In this document: piece by piece, positions 1 through 7,354 of the stretch
Position numbering within the stretch: position 1 is the stretch's first letter
How the letters are laid out: each line of letters opens with the position of its first letter
DNA from: Alphaproteobacteria bacterium
GTDB taxonomy: Bacteria; Pseudomonadota; Alphaproteobacteria; RF32; CAG-239
DNA: 11,391 bases
Direction: 5' to 3'
Assembly (NCBI GenBank): GCA_020025875.1
Contig: JAHHRI010000041.1
Location: 1 to 11,391 of the forward strand
Made by a program: the position numbers and the translations under genes
The notes under the pieces: generated by a model
Databases searched by the model: none
What the model saw: the letters and a program-made list of their open reading frames with translations, nothing else
What the model was told of the DNA's origin: nothing

Positions 1-351
1 GTAAATATCTTCTAAGCGGACAATGTCTTGTTCGTCGAGATTGTCGCCGGTCTGAACTTCGATAAATTCGACATCGCTGTCGGTGGCATTTTCAATGCGG
101 TGTTTGGTTTCAATCGGGATAAAAATATGTTCTTCTGCTTTTTTGGTCAAAACGTCGTCACCCAAAGTTACCAAAGCCGTGCCTTTGACAATGATCCAAT
201 GCTCTACCCGATGGTGATGCAGTTGCAGCGAAATTTTTGATCCGGGGGTTACTTTGATTCTTTTGACGCAGAAAGTTTCGCCGCTGTCTATAACTTCCCA
301 TGTGCCCCAAGGGCGGGTGTCTTTTTGTCCGCGTATGTAGTTATTTGCCAT
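1..351 (-). CDS. Stand-alone cupin, type II phosphomannose isomerase C-terminal domain family (partial, 3' end cut)
   Basis: The first 117 codons are present and no stop is reached before the window edge. The protein matches the C-terminal cupin of bifunctional ManC-type mannose-1-phosphate guanylyltransferase/phosphomannose isomerase. An RPWG motif lies at residues 13-16. The first cupin motif is QLHHHRVEHW (43-52), with H45, H47 and E50 as likely metal ligands, followed by KGTALVTLG. The second motif is P79...H84...N88, then FIEVQTG (96-102). Family members usually end shortly after the DIY seen at 115-117, so only a few residues are probably missing. The start ATG is preceded by an AAGGA-type ribosome binding site. 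No nucleotidyltransferase domain precedes the cupin, so this is a single-domain version. By family it would act in sugar-phosphate isomerisation or bind a related ligand; the actual substrate is unknown. It is transcribed divergently from ptsP. Confidence 0.85.
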   Translation of the reverse strand, partial: MANNYIRGQKDTRPWGTWEVIDSGETFCVKRIKVTPGSKISLQLHHHRVEHWIIVKGTALVTLGDDVLTKKAEEHIFIPIETKHRIENATDSDVEFIEVQTGDNLDEQDIVRLEDIY

Positions 352-401
352 TTTTTTTAAAATCCTTCGCTTACATGATAAAAAAAATATTCTAAGCCGA
401 A

Positions 402-430
402 AGGGTAGGGCAATCGCACAGAAGAGTCAA
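402..430 (-). promoter_or_regulatory. Possible promoter of the cupin gene
   Basis: On the minus strand TTGACT (430-425) is followed after 17 bases by TACCCT (407-402). The -35 box is good, the -10 box poor. It points towards the cupin start at 351. This is pattern matching only. Confidence 0.3.
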
Positions 431-443
431 CCTTTATCTTGTT

Positions 444-458
444 CGGCATAAAATGCCG
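444..458. repeat. Short perfect inverted repeat in the divergent intergenic region
   Basis: CGGCAT and ATGCCG are separated by AAA, giving a perfect 6-bp dyad. It lies upstream of the ptsP promoter and between the two divergent genes, so it could be an operator. A dyad this short can occur by chance. Confidence 0.3.
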
Positions 459-477
459 GCGGCGTGCGATTTTTGGC

Positions 478-506
478 TTGATGAAAAGGCGGATAAAGCA
501 TATAAA
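478..506 (+). promoter_or_regulatory. Likely sigma70-type promoter of ptsP
   Basis: TTGATG (478-483) and TATAAA (501-506) are separated by exactly 17 bases, close to the sigma70 consensus. Transcription would start near 513, about 30 bases before the ATG at 543. This fits the chosen ptsP start and leaves the in-frame upstream ATG at 453 outside the transcript. Confidence 0.6.
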
Positions 507-542
507 CAAGCATGGTGTTTTTTTATCAGATGGGAAAATGTT

Positions 543-2810
543 ATGCAGTCACCGGCGATTAAACAGGCCCTCGGCATTCTCAAACAGCTGCGGCAGATTA
601 TGGAAACCTCGGCAAGCGTTTCCGACAAGCTCTCACGCATTTTACAAACCATTGCCGCCAAAATGCAGGCAGACGCCGCCGCCTGTTATGTGGGTGTCGA
701 TGACAGTTATCTGGAGTTGTTTGCCGCTTACGGTTTTAAGCAGGCTTCTTCCCATCGTTTGCGTTTGCGCTATAACGAAGGTATGGCCGGCGAGGTGGCG
801 GAAAGCAAAAGGTCGCTCGTGATCAACAATATTTGGATGTATCCGAAGTTTGTTTCCAAGCCGGAGCTGTTGGAAGAAAAGGATTTTAATTCGTTTATCG
901 GGGTGCCGGTGTTGCAATGGAATCGCACCATCGGGGTGTTGGCACTTTATAACGCGACAGAAGACAACCGCTCCGAGGGAGATATTGAGTTGCTGGAGCT
1001 GATAGCGATGGTGCTGGTGGAAATTCTCTCTTCCGAAGAAATGACACGCTATAAAAAATCGTTGATCAAAGCACGAGGGTTGTCAACCAAAGAACGGATC
1101 AAGGGCTTGAGCTTAAACAAGGGGTATGGTATCGGCGCTGCCGTTATGCACCGTCGCCGTCAGTCCGTGACCAATATTTTTGCCGAAGATCGGGAAAAAG
1201 AATTGCGTCGGCTGGAAATTGCCCATCATCAGATGAACGAAGATCTGGATGATAAGTTTAATTCTACCAAACTCGGACTGGGAGAGCATGTCGATATTTT
1301 GGATGCTTACCGAATGTTTGCCAAAGATAAGGGTTGGTATGGCAAGATAGCCGACAACATCAAAGGAGGGTTGGCGGCGGAAGCGGCGGTGGAACGTGCC
1401 TACGAAGATATGTGGAATCGGCTGTCTGCCAGTGCGGATGGCTATATGCGCGAACGTTTGCACGATCTGCGCGATGTTGCCGATCGGTTGCAGTCTTATC
1501 TTAGCGGAAATTGTAACAAACAACCGGAAAACGGCGCAAAAGACATTGTTATTGTTGCCCAAACGATGGGGCCGGCAGAACTGATGGATTATGACTATAA
1601 TCGGATCCGCGGGCTGATTCTTGAAGACGGCACGCCGACCATGCATGTGGCCATCGTTGCCAAAGCCTTAAACATTCCCGTATTGGCAAAAATAAAAGGG
1701 ATTTTGTCAGAAATTCAGAGCGGGCAGACGGTGGCGATTGACGGTAACGAGGGGTTTGTTTATGTTAATCCGTCGCAGCAGATTGAGGCCGATTTCCGTA
1801 AGCGAATCGTTGAGCGGGAGGCGTTGCGGAAAAAGCTGGCGGCACTTCGCAACCTGCCGGCGAAAACATCGGACGGGGTTGACATCGGGCTTTATGTTAA
1901 CGTCGGGTTGCCGATGGACTTTGACTATATCGAAACAACCAACTGTGACGGTGTCGGGCTATACCGTACGGAAATTCCATTTATGACTTCAGACACCATG
2001 CCCGATGTGGAAAAACAGGTGTCTTACTACAAAGACTTGATGGATCGTTGCGGTGACAAAAAAGTGATTTTTCGCAGTTTGGACGTGGGTTCGGACAAGC
2101 TTTTGCCCTATTGGGCCTATGCCGGAGAAGCCAATCCGGCAATCGGTTGGCGTTCGATCAGAATTACCTTGGATCGGCGCGCGATTTTGCGCAAACAGAT
2201 CCGCGCCTTTCTGCTTTCCGCAGCGGGTAAGGAACTTAACGTGATGTTCCCGATGATCTCCGATTTGGCAGAATTTGAAGATGCCAAAGAAACATTGATG
2301 ATTGAGCTGGAAAAAGATAAAAGCCACGGGCTGCCGGTGCCGAAAAAAGTCAATGTCGGGCTGATGATTGAGGTTCCTTCGGTCGTTTTTCAGCTGGACA
2401 ATATTTTGCCAAAGACAGATTTTGTGTCTGTCGGCACCAACGATCTGGCGCAGTTCGTGTTTGCCTGCGATCGCGGCAATCCAAAGCTGTCGGAGCGCTA
2501 TGATGTGCTTTCCGCACCGTTTCTTAACGTGATGAAAACAATTATCGACAAGGCCGATGCCGCCGGAGTGTATTGCTCGGTTTGCGGCGAAATGGCCAGT
2601 AATCCGATCGAGGCTTTGGCATTGATCGGGCTGGGGTATCGCAATCTCTCAAGCAACGGCGCTTCTTACGAGAGGGTGAAAAGTATGGTGCGTTCGGTCA
2701 ATACCGAAGAAATTGCCGACTATATGCGGCTGTTGTTAAAATCGACAAGAAATACCCTGCGTCCGCAATTAATTGCGTATGCTTATGATCACGGTATTGA
2801 AATTTATTAA
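543..2810 (+). CDS. ptsP: Phosphoenolpyruvate-protein phosphotransferase, nitrogen PTS enzyme I (EI-Ntr)
   Basis: EI-Ntr takes phosphate from PEP onto a histidine and passes it to the HPr-like NPr and then to EIIA-Ntr, a cytoplasmic regulatory cascade sensing nitrogen and carbon status. Residues about 15-165 form an N-terminal GAF sensor domain (FIGVPVL at 118-124). A helical HPr-interaction region follows. The phosphohistidine domain has H368 in TPTMHVAIVAKA. The C-terminal PEP-binding barrel has GLYRTE (472-477), RSLDVGSDK (511-519), MIEVPS (608-613), GTNDLAQF (631-638) and CGEMA with catalytic C681. The length of 755 residues is usual for the family. The ATG at 453 is in frame and would add 30 residues, but a promoter lies inside that extension; ATG 543 has GGGA about 7 bases upstream. 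NPr and EIIA-Ntr are not in the window. All key catalytic residues are present. The rodZ-like gene follows after 44 bases, probably in the same transcript. Confidence 0.95.
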   Translation: MQSPAIKQALGILKQLRQIMETSASVSDKLSRILQTIAAKMQADAAACYVGVDDSYLELFAAYGFKQASSHRLRLRYNEGMAGEVAESKRSLVINNIWMYPKFVSKPELLEEKDFNSFIGVPVLQWNRTIGVLALYNATEDNRSEGDIELLELIAMVLVEILSSEEMTRYKKSLIKARGLSTKERIKGLSLNKGYGIGAAVMHRRRQSVTNIFAEDREKELRRLEIAHHQMNEDLDDKFNSTKLGLGEHVDILDAYRMFAKDKGWYGKIADNIKGGLAAEAAVERAYEDMWNRLSASADGYMRERLHDLRDVADRLQSYLSGNCNKQPENGAKDIVIVAQTMGPAELMDYDYNRIRGLILEDGTPTMHVAIVAKALNIPVLAKIKGILSEIQSGQTVAIDGNEGFVYVNPSQQIEADFRKRIVEREALRKKLAALRNLPAKTSDGVDIGLYVNVGLPMDFDYIETTNCDGVGLYRTEIPFMTSDTMPDVEKQVSYYKDLMDRCGDKKVIFRSLDVGSDKLLPYWAYAGEANPAIGWRSIRITLDRRAILRKQIRAFLLSAAGKELNVMFPMISDLAEFEDAKETLMIELEKDKSHGLPVPKKVNVGLMIEVPSVVFQLDNILPKTDFVSVGTNDLAQFVFACDRGNPKLSERYDVLSAPFLNVMKTIIDKADAAGVYCSVCGEMASNPIEALALIGLGYRNLSSNGASYERVKSMVRSVNTEEIADYMRLLLKSTRNTLRPQLIAYAYDHGIEIY

Positions 2811-2854
2811 AAAGTGTGGTTGAATGAAGCGAATTTGAAAAATATGAGCAAAAG

Positions 2855-3865
2855 ATGTTATCAGAGGACAAGATTGTGATAAAGGAAGCAGAATCCGATA
2901 AAAAAAACGAAAATGCCACCGAAAGTGGAGCAGCTGCCGAAATAATCATCTCCGAATCGGAGGAGAGTACAGACAGAGTCGGCAATCTGCTATGTCATGA
3001 ACGCTTGAAAAAAGGGCTGGAACTGGAAGATGTTTCGCAGGTGCTGTGCATTCGACGCGTGTATCTGGAAGCGATTGAAAGCGGTCATTATGTGGAACTG
3101 CCGCCGTTGCCTTATTCTGCCGGATTCGTCAATTCTTATGCCAAATATCTGGGGCTGAACAATACCCGCATTACCCAACTGTTTCGCGAAGAACTGAACG
3201 ATGAAACGAAAGAAAAACGGCTGTTTATGACGGAAGATTTGACGGCGGAAGCCAGCGTGCCGGACAAGCGTTATATTATCGGCGGCGTGGCTGCCCTTTT
3301 CCTGATCGGCGGGTTGTGGTCGTTGTGGTATCATTCCGACAACGAGATGCCGGCGACAACAGTGGCAGTCGTCAGCGAAAAAGCGGCAGATGAGGCGGCG
3401 GGGGAAATCGAATATTTTTCTCCGGCGGCCGATGTGGCGGAAACGGTTTTGCCGTCTGATGATGCCGAAGATGCTTTGCCGGCGGCAGGAGCGGAAGAAC
3501 CGACGATATTGGCGCAACCGATCGAACAAGTGGTGATGAAAGAAGAAAGCTTTATCGAACCGCAGGTGAGACAAACAACGGCGGAAAGCGCGGCTACCGT
3601 AGAAAAAAAGGCGGCGGTTATCGAAATTAAAATTACCAAAGAAGACACTTGGATTGAAGTGCGAGATAATAAAAAAGTTTATTTCAACAAAGTGATGCGC
3701 CCGGGGGAAACTTATCGGGTACCGGAGGGAGAGGGCATGATTTTGTCCGCCGGCAAATACAAGGGTGTTGAAGTTTATGTTAACGGCAAATTGACACCGG
3801 TGATTCAACCGAACAAAAAGACGCGCGTTGCATTGGATCCGTTTGTACAATCGGCAGAACATTAG
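2855..3865 (+). CDS. rodZ: RodZ-like membrane protein with N-terminal HTH and C-terminal DUF4115 domain
   Basis: RodZ proteins link the MreB cytoskeleton to the inner membrane and help set rod shape. Residues about 41-110 form the cytoplasmic HTH domain (RxxGLELEDVSQVL-like start, then RRVYLEAIESGHYVELPP and SAGFVNSYAKYLGL). One transmembrane helix lies at about 140-158 (IIGGVAALFLIGGLWSLW). An Ala/Glu-rich low-complexity linker follows (160-250), then a periplasmic beta domain of the DUF4115 type (252-330; WIEVRD, PGETYRVP, GKLTPVI). About 40 acidic residues precede the HTH, longer than usual. The ATG at 2855 lacks a clear ribosome binding site, whereas the in-frame GTG at 2876 has AGAGGA seven bases upstream; the true product may therefore be 329 rather than 336 residues. 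A position just before hisS matches the rodZ-(ispG)-hisS order known in many proteobacteria. The family call is firm; a shape role here is inferred. Confidence 0.85.
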   Translation: MLSEDKIVIKEAESDKKNENATESGAAAEIIISESEESTDRVGNLLCHERLKKGLELEDVSQVLCIRRVYLEAIESGHYVELPPLPYSAGFVNSYAKYLGLNNTRITQLFREELNDETKEKRLFMTEDLTAEASVPDKRYIIGGVAALFLIGGLWSLWYHSDNEMPATTVAVVSEKAADEAAGEIEYFSPAADVAETVLPSDDAEDALPAAGAEEPTILAQPIEQVVMKEESFIEPQVRQTTAESAATVEKKAAVIEIKITKEDTWIEVRDNKKVYFNKVMRPGETYRVPEGEGMILSAGKYKGVEVYVNGKLTPVIQPNKKTRVALDPFVQSAEH

Positions 3866-3886
3866 CCGAAAGATAGGTTTTAATCG

Positions 3887-3916
3887 GAAAATAGCAGGCG
3901 GGGACTTGCTATTTTC
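3887..3916 (+). terminator. Stem-loop between rodZ and hisS, possible terminator or hisS leader structure
   Basis: GAAAATAGCA (3887-3896) is the exact reverse complement of TGCTATTTTC (3907-3916), around a 10-base G-rich loop whose ends may extend the stem by a G-T and a G-C pair. A T-rich stretch with two interruptions (TTTGTGTTTT, 3917-3926) follows, then the hisS ribosome binding site. The stem is A/T-rich and the T tract imperfect, so termination may be partial. No clear promoter was seen between the stem and hisS. Confidence 0.5.
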
Positions 3917-3940
3917 TTTGTGTTTTAGGAAAGGACAGTT

Positions 3941-5176
3941 ATGGCAAAATTGCAATGTGTGCGCGGCACCTACGATTTGTACGGTGCGGCAAAAAGAAAA
4001 ACCAAACGGGTAGAAAGAATCGGCGAAAAAGTGGCTGAAAAATATGGTTTTGAAGAAATCGAAACACCGATTTTCGAATTTACCGAAGTGTTTGCCCGCA
4101 ATCTCGGAGATACCAGCGACATCGTCACTAAGGAAATGTATTGCTTTGAGGACCGCGGCGGCGAAAGCCTCACGCTTCGTCCGGAGGGGACGGCAGGTGT
4201 GGTGCGCGCATTTGTTTCCAACGGAATGCAGCAAAATCTACCGGTTAAGTTCTATTACCACGGGCAGATGTTTCGCTATGAACGCCCGCAGAAAGGTCGC
4301 CAGCGCCAGTTTACCCAGTTTGGTGCGGAATTGCTCGGTGCCGATACCCCGCAAGCCGATATTGAGGTGATTGCCATGGCTTATGAATTTTTGGAAAAAT
4401 TGGGGCTTGCCGGTCAGGTGACGGTGGAAGTCAACTCTTTGGGAGATGCGGAAAGCCGTGATGCCTATCGGGAAAAATTGGTGGCTTATTTGAAAGAGCA
4501 TTTTGACGAATTGTCCGCAGACAGTAAAGTTCGGCTTGAACGTAACCCGCTACGGGTGCTCGATTCCAAAGAAGAATGCGATAAGGCGGTGGTGGAAAAT
4601 GCGCCGCTTTACGCCGACAGCCTGAACGAAGCATCGAAAGCCTTTTTTGCCAAGGTTTTGGACGGGCTGGATCGGCTGGGTATCAAATATCGGGTTAACA
4701 ACCGGTTGGTACGCGGGCTGGATTATTATTCTCACACGGTGTTTGAACTGGTAACGGACAAGCTGGGCGCGCAAGGAACGGTTTTGGCAGGCGGTCGCTA
4801 CGACGGACTGGTCGAACAAATGGGCGGCGGCGCGGTGGCCGGTATCGGTTGGGCGTGCGGGGTTGAGCGTTTGGCAATGTTGCTCGGCGAAGAACCGGAG
4901 GTTGAAAGACCGGTGGCGGTTATTCCGGTTGGCGAAGAAGCCGAGGACAAAGCATTGGAAATTGCTCATGCAATGCGTTTGGCAGGGCTGAAGGTTGAAC
5001 AAGCTTACAGCGGCAACCTGAAAAAACGGATGATCAGAGCCAACAAATCTCATGCGCGCAAAGCCGTGATTATCGGATCTGAAGAACTGACGAAAAACGA
5101 AGTGACCATCAAAGATCTGGACAGCGGTGAACAGAAAAATGTTGCGTTGGATCAATTAATTGAGGAAGTGAAATAA
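3941..5176 (+). CDS. hisS: Histidine--tRNA ligase (HisRS)
   Basis: This class II aminoacyl-tRNA synthetase charges tRNA-His with histidine in the cytoplasm. Motif 1 lies around residues 40-60 (TPIFEFTEVFARNLG), followed by LTLRPEGTAGVVRA (77-90). Motif 2 is FRYERPQKGRQRQF (111-124). The histidine-specific loop RGLDYYSHTVFE is at 258-269. LAGGRYDGL (282-290) and motif 3, GIGWACGVERLAML (301-314), complete the active site. Residues about 322-411 form the anticodon-binding domain (VAVIPVGEEAE at its start). At 411 residues it is a standard short bacterial HisRS. The ATG has a strong AGGAAAGGA ribosome binding site just upstream. In motif 2 the residue after RQF is Thr (T125), where many bacterial HisRS have His. 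The stop codon directly abuts the prfA start, indicating translational coupling. Confidence 0.97.
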   Translation: MAKLQCVRGTYDLYGAAKRKTKRVERIGEKVAEKYGFEEIETPIFEFTEVFARNLGDTSDIVTKEMYCFEDRGGESLTLRPEGTAGVVRAFVSNGMQQNLPVKFYYHGQMFRYERPQKGRQRQFTQFGAELLGADTPQADIEVIAMAYEFLEKLGLAGQVTVEVNSLGDAESRDAYREKLVAYLKEHFDELSADSKVRLERNPLRVLDSKEECDKAVVENAPLYADSLNEASKAFFAKVLDGLDRLGIKYRVNNRLVRGLDYYSHTVFELVTDKLGAQGTVLAGGRYDGLVEQMGGGAVAGIGWACGVERLAMLLGEEPEVERPVAVIPVGEEAEDKALEIAHAMRLAGLKVEQAYSGNLKKRMIRANKSHARKAVIIGSEELTKNEVTIKDLDSGEQKNVALDQLIEEVK

Positions 5177-6250
5177 ATGAGTTTTGCCGAAAATTTAGCA
5201 AACGTTGTTAACCGTTACGACGAAATTTCGTCACTTTTATCGTCGCCTGACATCACGCCGGAAAATTTGGTGAAAATGAACAAAGAATTGGCAGAATTGG
5301 GGCCGGTGGTTGAGGCGGTTAACCATTATCGCAAAGCCGAAAAAGAGCTAAACGACTCTAAAGCGATGATGGAAGATGCCGACATGGACAAAGAAATGCG
5401 GGAAATGGCGGAAGCAGAATATTATGAATTGAAAGAAAAACTGCCGGAGTTGGAAAAGGAAATTAAAATTCTGCTGCTGCCAAAAGACGAAGAAGACGAA
5501 AAAAACGCCATCTTGGAAGTGCGCGCCGGCACCGGCGGTGATGAGGCGGCGCTGTTTGCCGCGGTTTTGTTTGAGATGTATCAGCGGTATGCACAAAAAC
5601 AGGGCTGGAAATTTGAAGTGTTGGATGCCGACGAAAACGGGCTGGGAGGCTATAAGGAGGCTTCTGCCAAAATTACCGGTAAAGATGTTTTTTCCAAATT
5701 GAAGTTTGAGTCGGGGGCTCACCGTGTGCAGCGTGTGCCCGTTACCGAATCGCAGGGACGGGTGCATACTTCGGCGGCGACGGTTGCCGTGTTGCCGGAA
5801 ATTGAGGAAGTTGATATGTATATCAACCCTGCCGATTTGAAGATTGATGTTTATCGGGCATCGGGCGCCGGCGGACAGCATGTTAACCGAACGGAATCGG
5901 CCGTGCGAATCACGCATATGCCGACAGGGATTGTCGTGCAGTGCCAAGATGACCGTTCGCAATTTAAAAACAAAGAAAAAGCAATGAATCACTTGCGTGC
6001 CAAGCTCTATGACCAGCAAAAAACGGCCATCAACGCCGAATATTCCGAACGGCGCAAATTGCAAGTGGGCAGCGGTGACCGTTCGGAGCGTATCCGTACC
6101 TATAACTATCCGCAGGGACGAGTGACCGATCACCGAATTAATCTGACTTTGTATAAGTTGGATGATATTGTTGCCGGTGATGCGCTGGGTGAGATTGTCG
6201 ACGCCCTGATGGCTGAAGATCAGGCGCGGCGGTTGAGCGAATTGGAATAG
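5177..6250 (+). CDS. prfA: Peptide chain release factor 1 (RF1)
   Basis: RF1 recognises UAA and UAG stop codons in the ribosomal A site and triggers hydrolysis of peptidyl-tRNA. The N-terminal helical domain covers about residues 1-105. The RF1-type tripeptide anticodon is PVT (188-190) in HRVQRVPVTESQGRVHTS, which separates it from RF2 (SPF). The catalytic GGQ is at 232-234 (GAGGQHVNRTESAVR), followed by the usual SQFKNKEKAM. The length of 357 residues is normal. The ATG follows the hisS stop with no gap; GAGG inside the end of hisS, about 10 bases upstream, can serve as ribosome binding site. In many proteobacteria prmC, which methylates the GGQ glutamine, follows prfA; here it does not. 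Confidence 0.97.
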   Translation: MSFAENLANVVNRYDEISSLLSSPDITPENLVKMNKELAELGPVVEAVNHYRKAEKELNDSKAMMEDADMDKEMREMAEAEYYELKEKLPELEKEIKILLLPKDEEDEKNAILEVRAGTGGDEAALFAAVLFEMYQRYAQKQGWKFEVLDADENGLGGYKEASAKITGKDVFSKLKFESGAHRVQRVPVTESQGRVHTSAATVAVLPEIEEVDMYINPADLKIDVYRASGAGGQHVNRTESAVRITHMPTGIVVQCQDDRSQFKNKEKAMNHLRAKLYDQQKTAINAEYSERRKLQVGSGDRSERIRTYNYPQGRVTDHRINLTLYKLDDIVAGDALGEIVDALMAEDQARRLSELE

Positions 6251-6317
6251 GATTTTACAAAAATGTTACTATTTTTTTAATAAAACAGGCGATATTGTAT
6301 AAAAACGGAGAAAATAA

Positions 6318-7322
6318 ATGAAGAAGATTGCAGTTGTCGGCGTCAGTGAAAGTATCGGGAGAGAAATTTTGGCCTTTTTGGCAGACGGCGGCTACAAACC
6401 GACAGATGTGGCGGCGTTGGAAAACAAAGCACCGCTCGGTACTCAGGTATCTTTCGGTGAAGATGATGACATTGATGTCGGCAGTTTGGAAAATTTTGAT
6501 TTTGCCGAGGCGGAAATAGCCATTTTTGCCGTTTCTGAGGAAATAACCCGCCGTTATGCCGCCAAAGCAGCCAAAAGTTGCAAAGTGATTGACTGCAGCG
6601 GCGCTTTTTTTGCCGATGCGGAAGTGCCGATGGTTGTCGCCGGAGTTAATGATGAGCAAATGACAACCGCCGTCAAAAACATTGTCGGGGTGCCGTCGGC
6701 GGCGGTAACGCAGATTTTGCTTCCGTTGAAGGCCGTGGACGAAGCTTGCGCAATTAAAAGACTGGTTGTGTCGACCTATACGTCAACTTCGGTTTACGGA
6801 AAAGAGGGAATGGACGAACTGTTTAACCAGACACGCAAAATTTTTATGAACGACAGCTTGGTTGACAGCCAGCAAGTGTTTGGCAAGCAGATTGCGTTTA
6901 ATGTCATTCCTCAGGTGGAAGAATTTATCGGCGAAGAAACCAAGCTTGAATGGCAGATTAATGCCGAAACCAAAAAGGTTTTGGGGCGCGATGTCAAAGT
7001 ACACGCCAACTGTGCGTTTATTCCCGCCTTTATCGGCAATGCCGTTTATGTGAATGCCGAATGCGACAAAGAAGTTGATGTTGAAGAAGTGCGTAAATTG
7101 ATGAAACAAACGGAAGGCGTGATTGTGTTTGATAAAAACGTTAAGGGCGGTTATGTGACCTTAAACGACGTACAAGGAGAAATCGAAGTTTATGTCAGCC
7201 GGTTACGTCAAGACGTTTCGGTCGGCAATGGCTTTAGTTTTTGGTCGGCAGCGGATAATTTGCGTTTTGGGGTGGCAGGCAACGCTTATAAAATTATGCA
7301 AAATTGGCTTGGTAAAAATTGA
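6318..7322 (+). CDS. Aspartate-semialdehyde dehydrogenase-like protein lacking the catalytic residues (probable pseudoenzyme)
   Basis: The fold is that of the ASADH family over its full length (334 residues): an N-terminal dinucleotide-binding domain, RLVVSTYTSTSVYGKEGMDEL (148-168 region), FGKQIAFNVIPQV (188-200), and a typical C-terminal SFWSAADNLRFG (307-318). True ASADH makes L-aspartate 4-semialdehyde for lysine, DAP, threonine and methionine. Here the diagnostic residues are replaced. The catalytic Cys of PNCST aligns with A128 (PSAAV). The substrate Gln of TYQAVSGAG aligns with T155. The Arg and catalytic His of RVPVFIGHS align with F234 and N241. The Arg of SSAFR is lost (SGAFF, 94-98), and the nucleotide loop reads GVSESIG instead of GATGxVG. 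Enterobacterial Usg is a comparable ASADH-like protein. The frame is intact, so it is not a decayed gene. The ATG has CGGAG seven bases upstream. The preceding 67-base gap is A/T-rich. A regulatory or structural role is possible; function unknown. Confidence 0.85.
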   Translation: MKKIAVVGVSESIGREILAFLADGGYKPTDVAALENKAPLGTQVSFGEDDDIDVGSLENFDFAEAEIAIFAVSEEITRRYAAKAAKSCKVIDCSGAFFADAEVPMVVAGVNDEQMTTAVKNIVGVPSAAVTQILLPLKAVDEACAIKRLVVSTYTSTSVYGKEGMDELFNQTRKIFMNDSLVDSQQVFGKQIAFNVIPQVEEFIGEETKLEWQINAETKKVLGRDVKVHANCAFIPAFIGNAVYVNAECDKEVDVEEVRKLMKQTEGVIVFDKNVKGGYVTLNDVQGEIEVYVSRLRQDVSVGNGFSFWSAADNLRFGVAGNAYKIMQNWLGKN

Positions 7323-7354
7323 TCCGGCAACGAATGGGGACGGGAGATGACGAA

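Noticed and set aside
2820..2848. TTGAAT-17-TATGAG as a promoter for rodZ
   Set aside because: The -10 box is poor and transcription would start at about the ATG itself, leaving no leader.
2990..4234. 414-residue open frame on the minus strand, opposite rodZ and hisS
   Set aside because: It is antisense to two well supported genes, is rich in Phe, Arg, His and Cys with no recognisable motif, and reflects codon bias of the real strand.
6251..6317. Promoter in the A/T-rich gap before the ASADH-like gene (TATAAA at 6298-6303)
   Set aside because: The matching -35 position is TTTTAA, and transcription would start on the ribosome binding site. Other box pairs have poor spacing. The run of seven T at 6272-6278 has no hairpin in front, so it is not a terminator either.
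7319..7354. TTG start for the channel gene overlapping the ASADH-like stop
   Set aside because: It would put 12 charged residues before a clean signal peptide and has no ribosome binding site; ATG 7355 has both.
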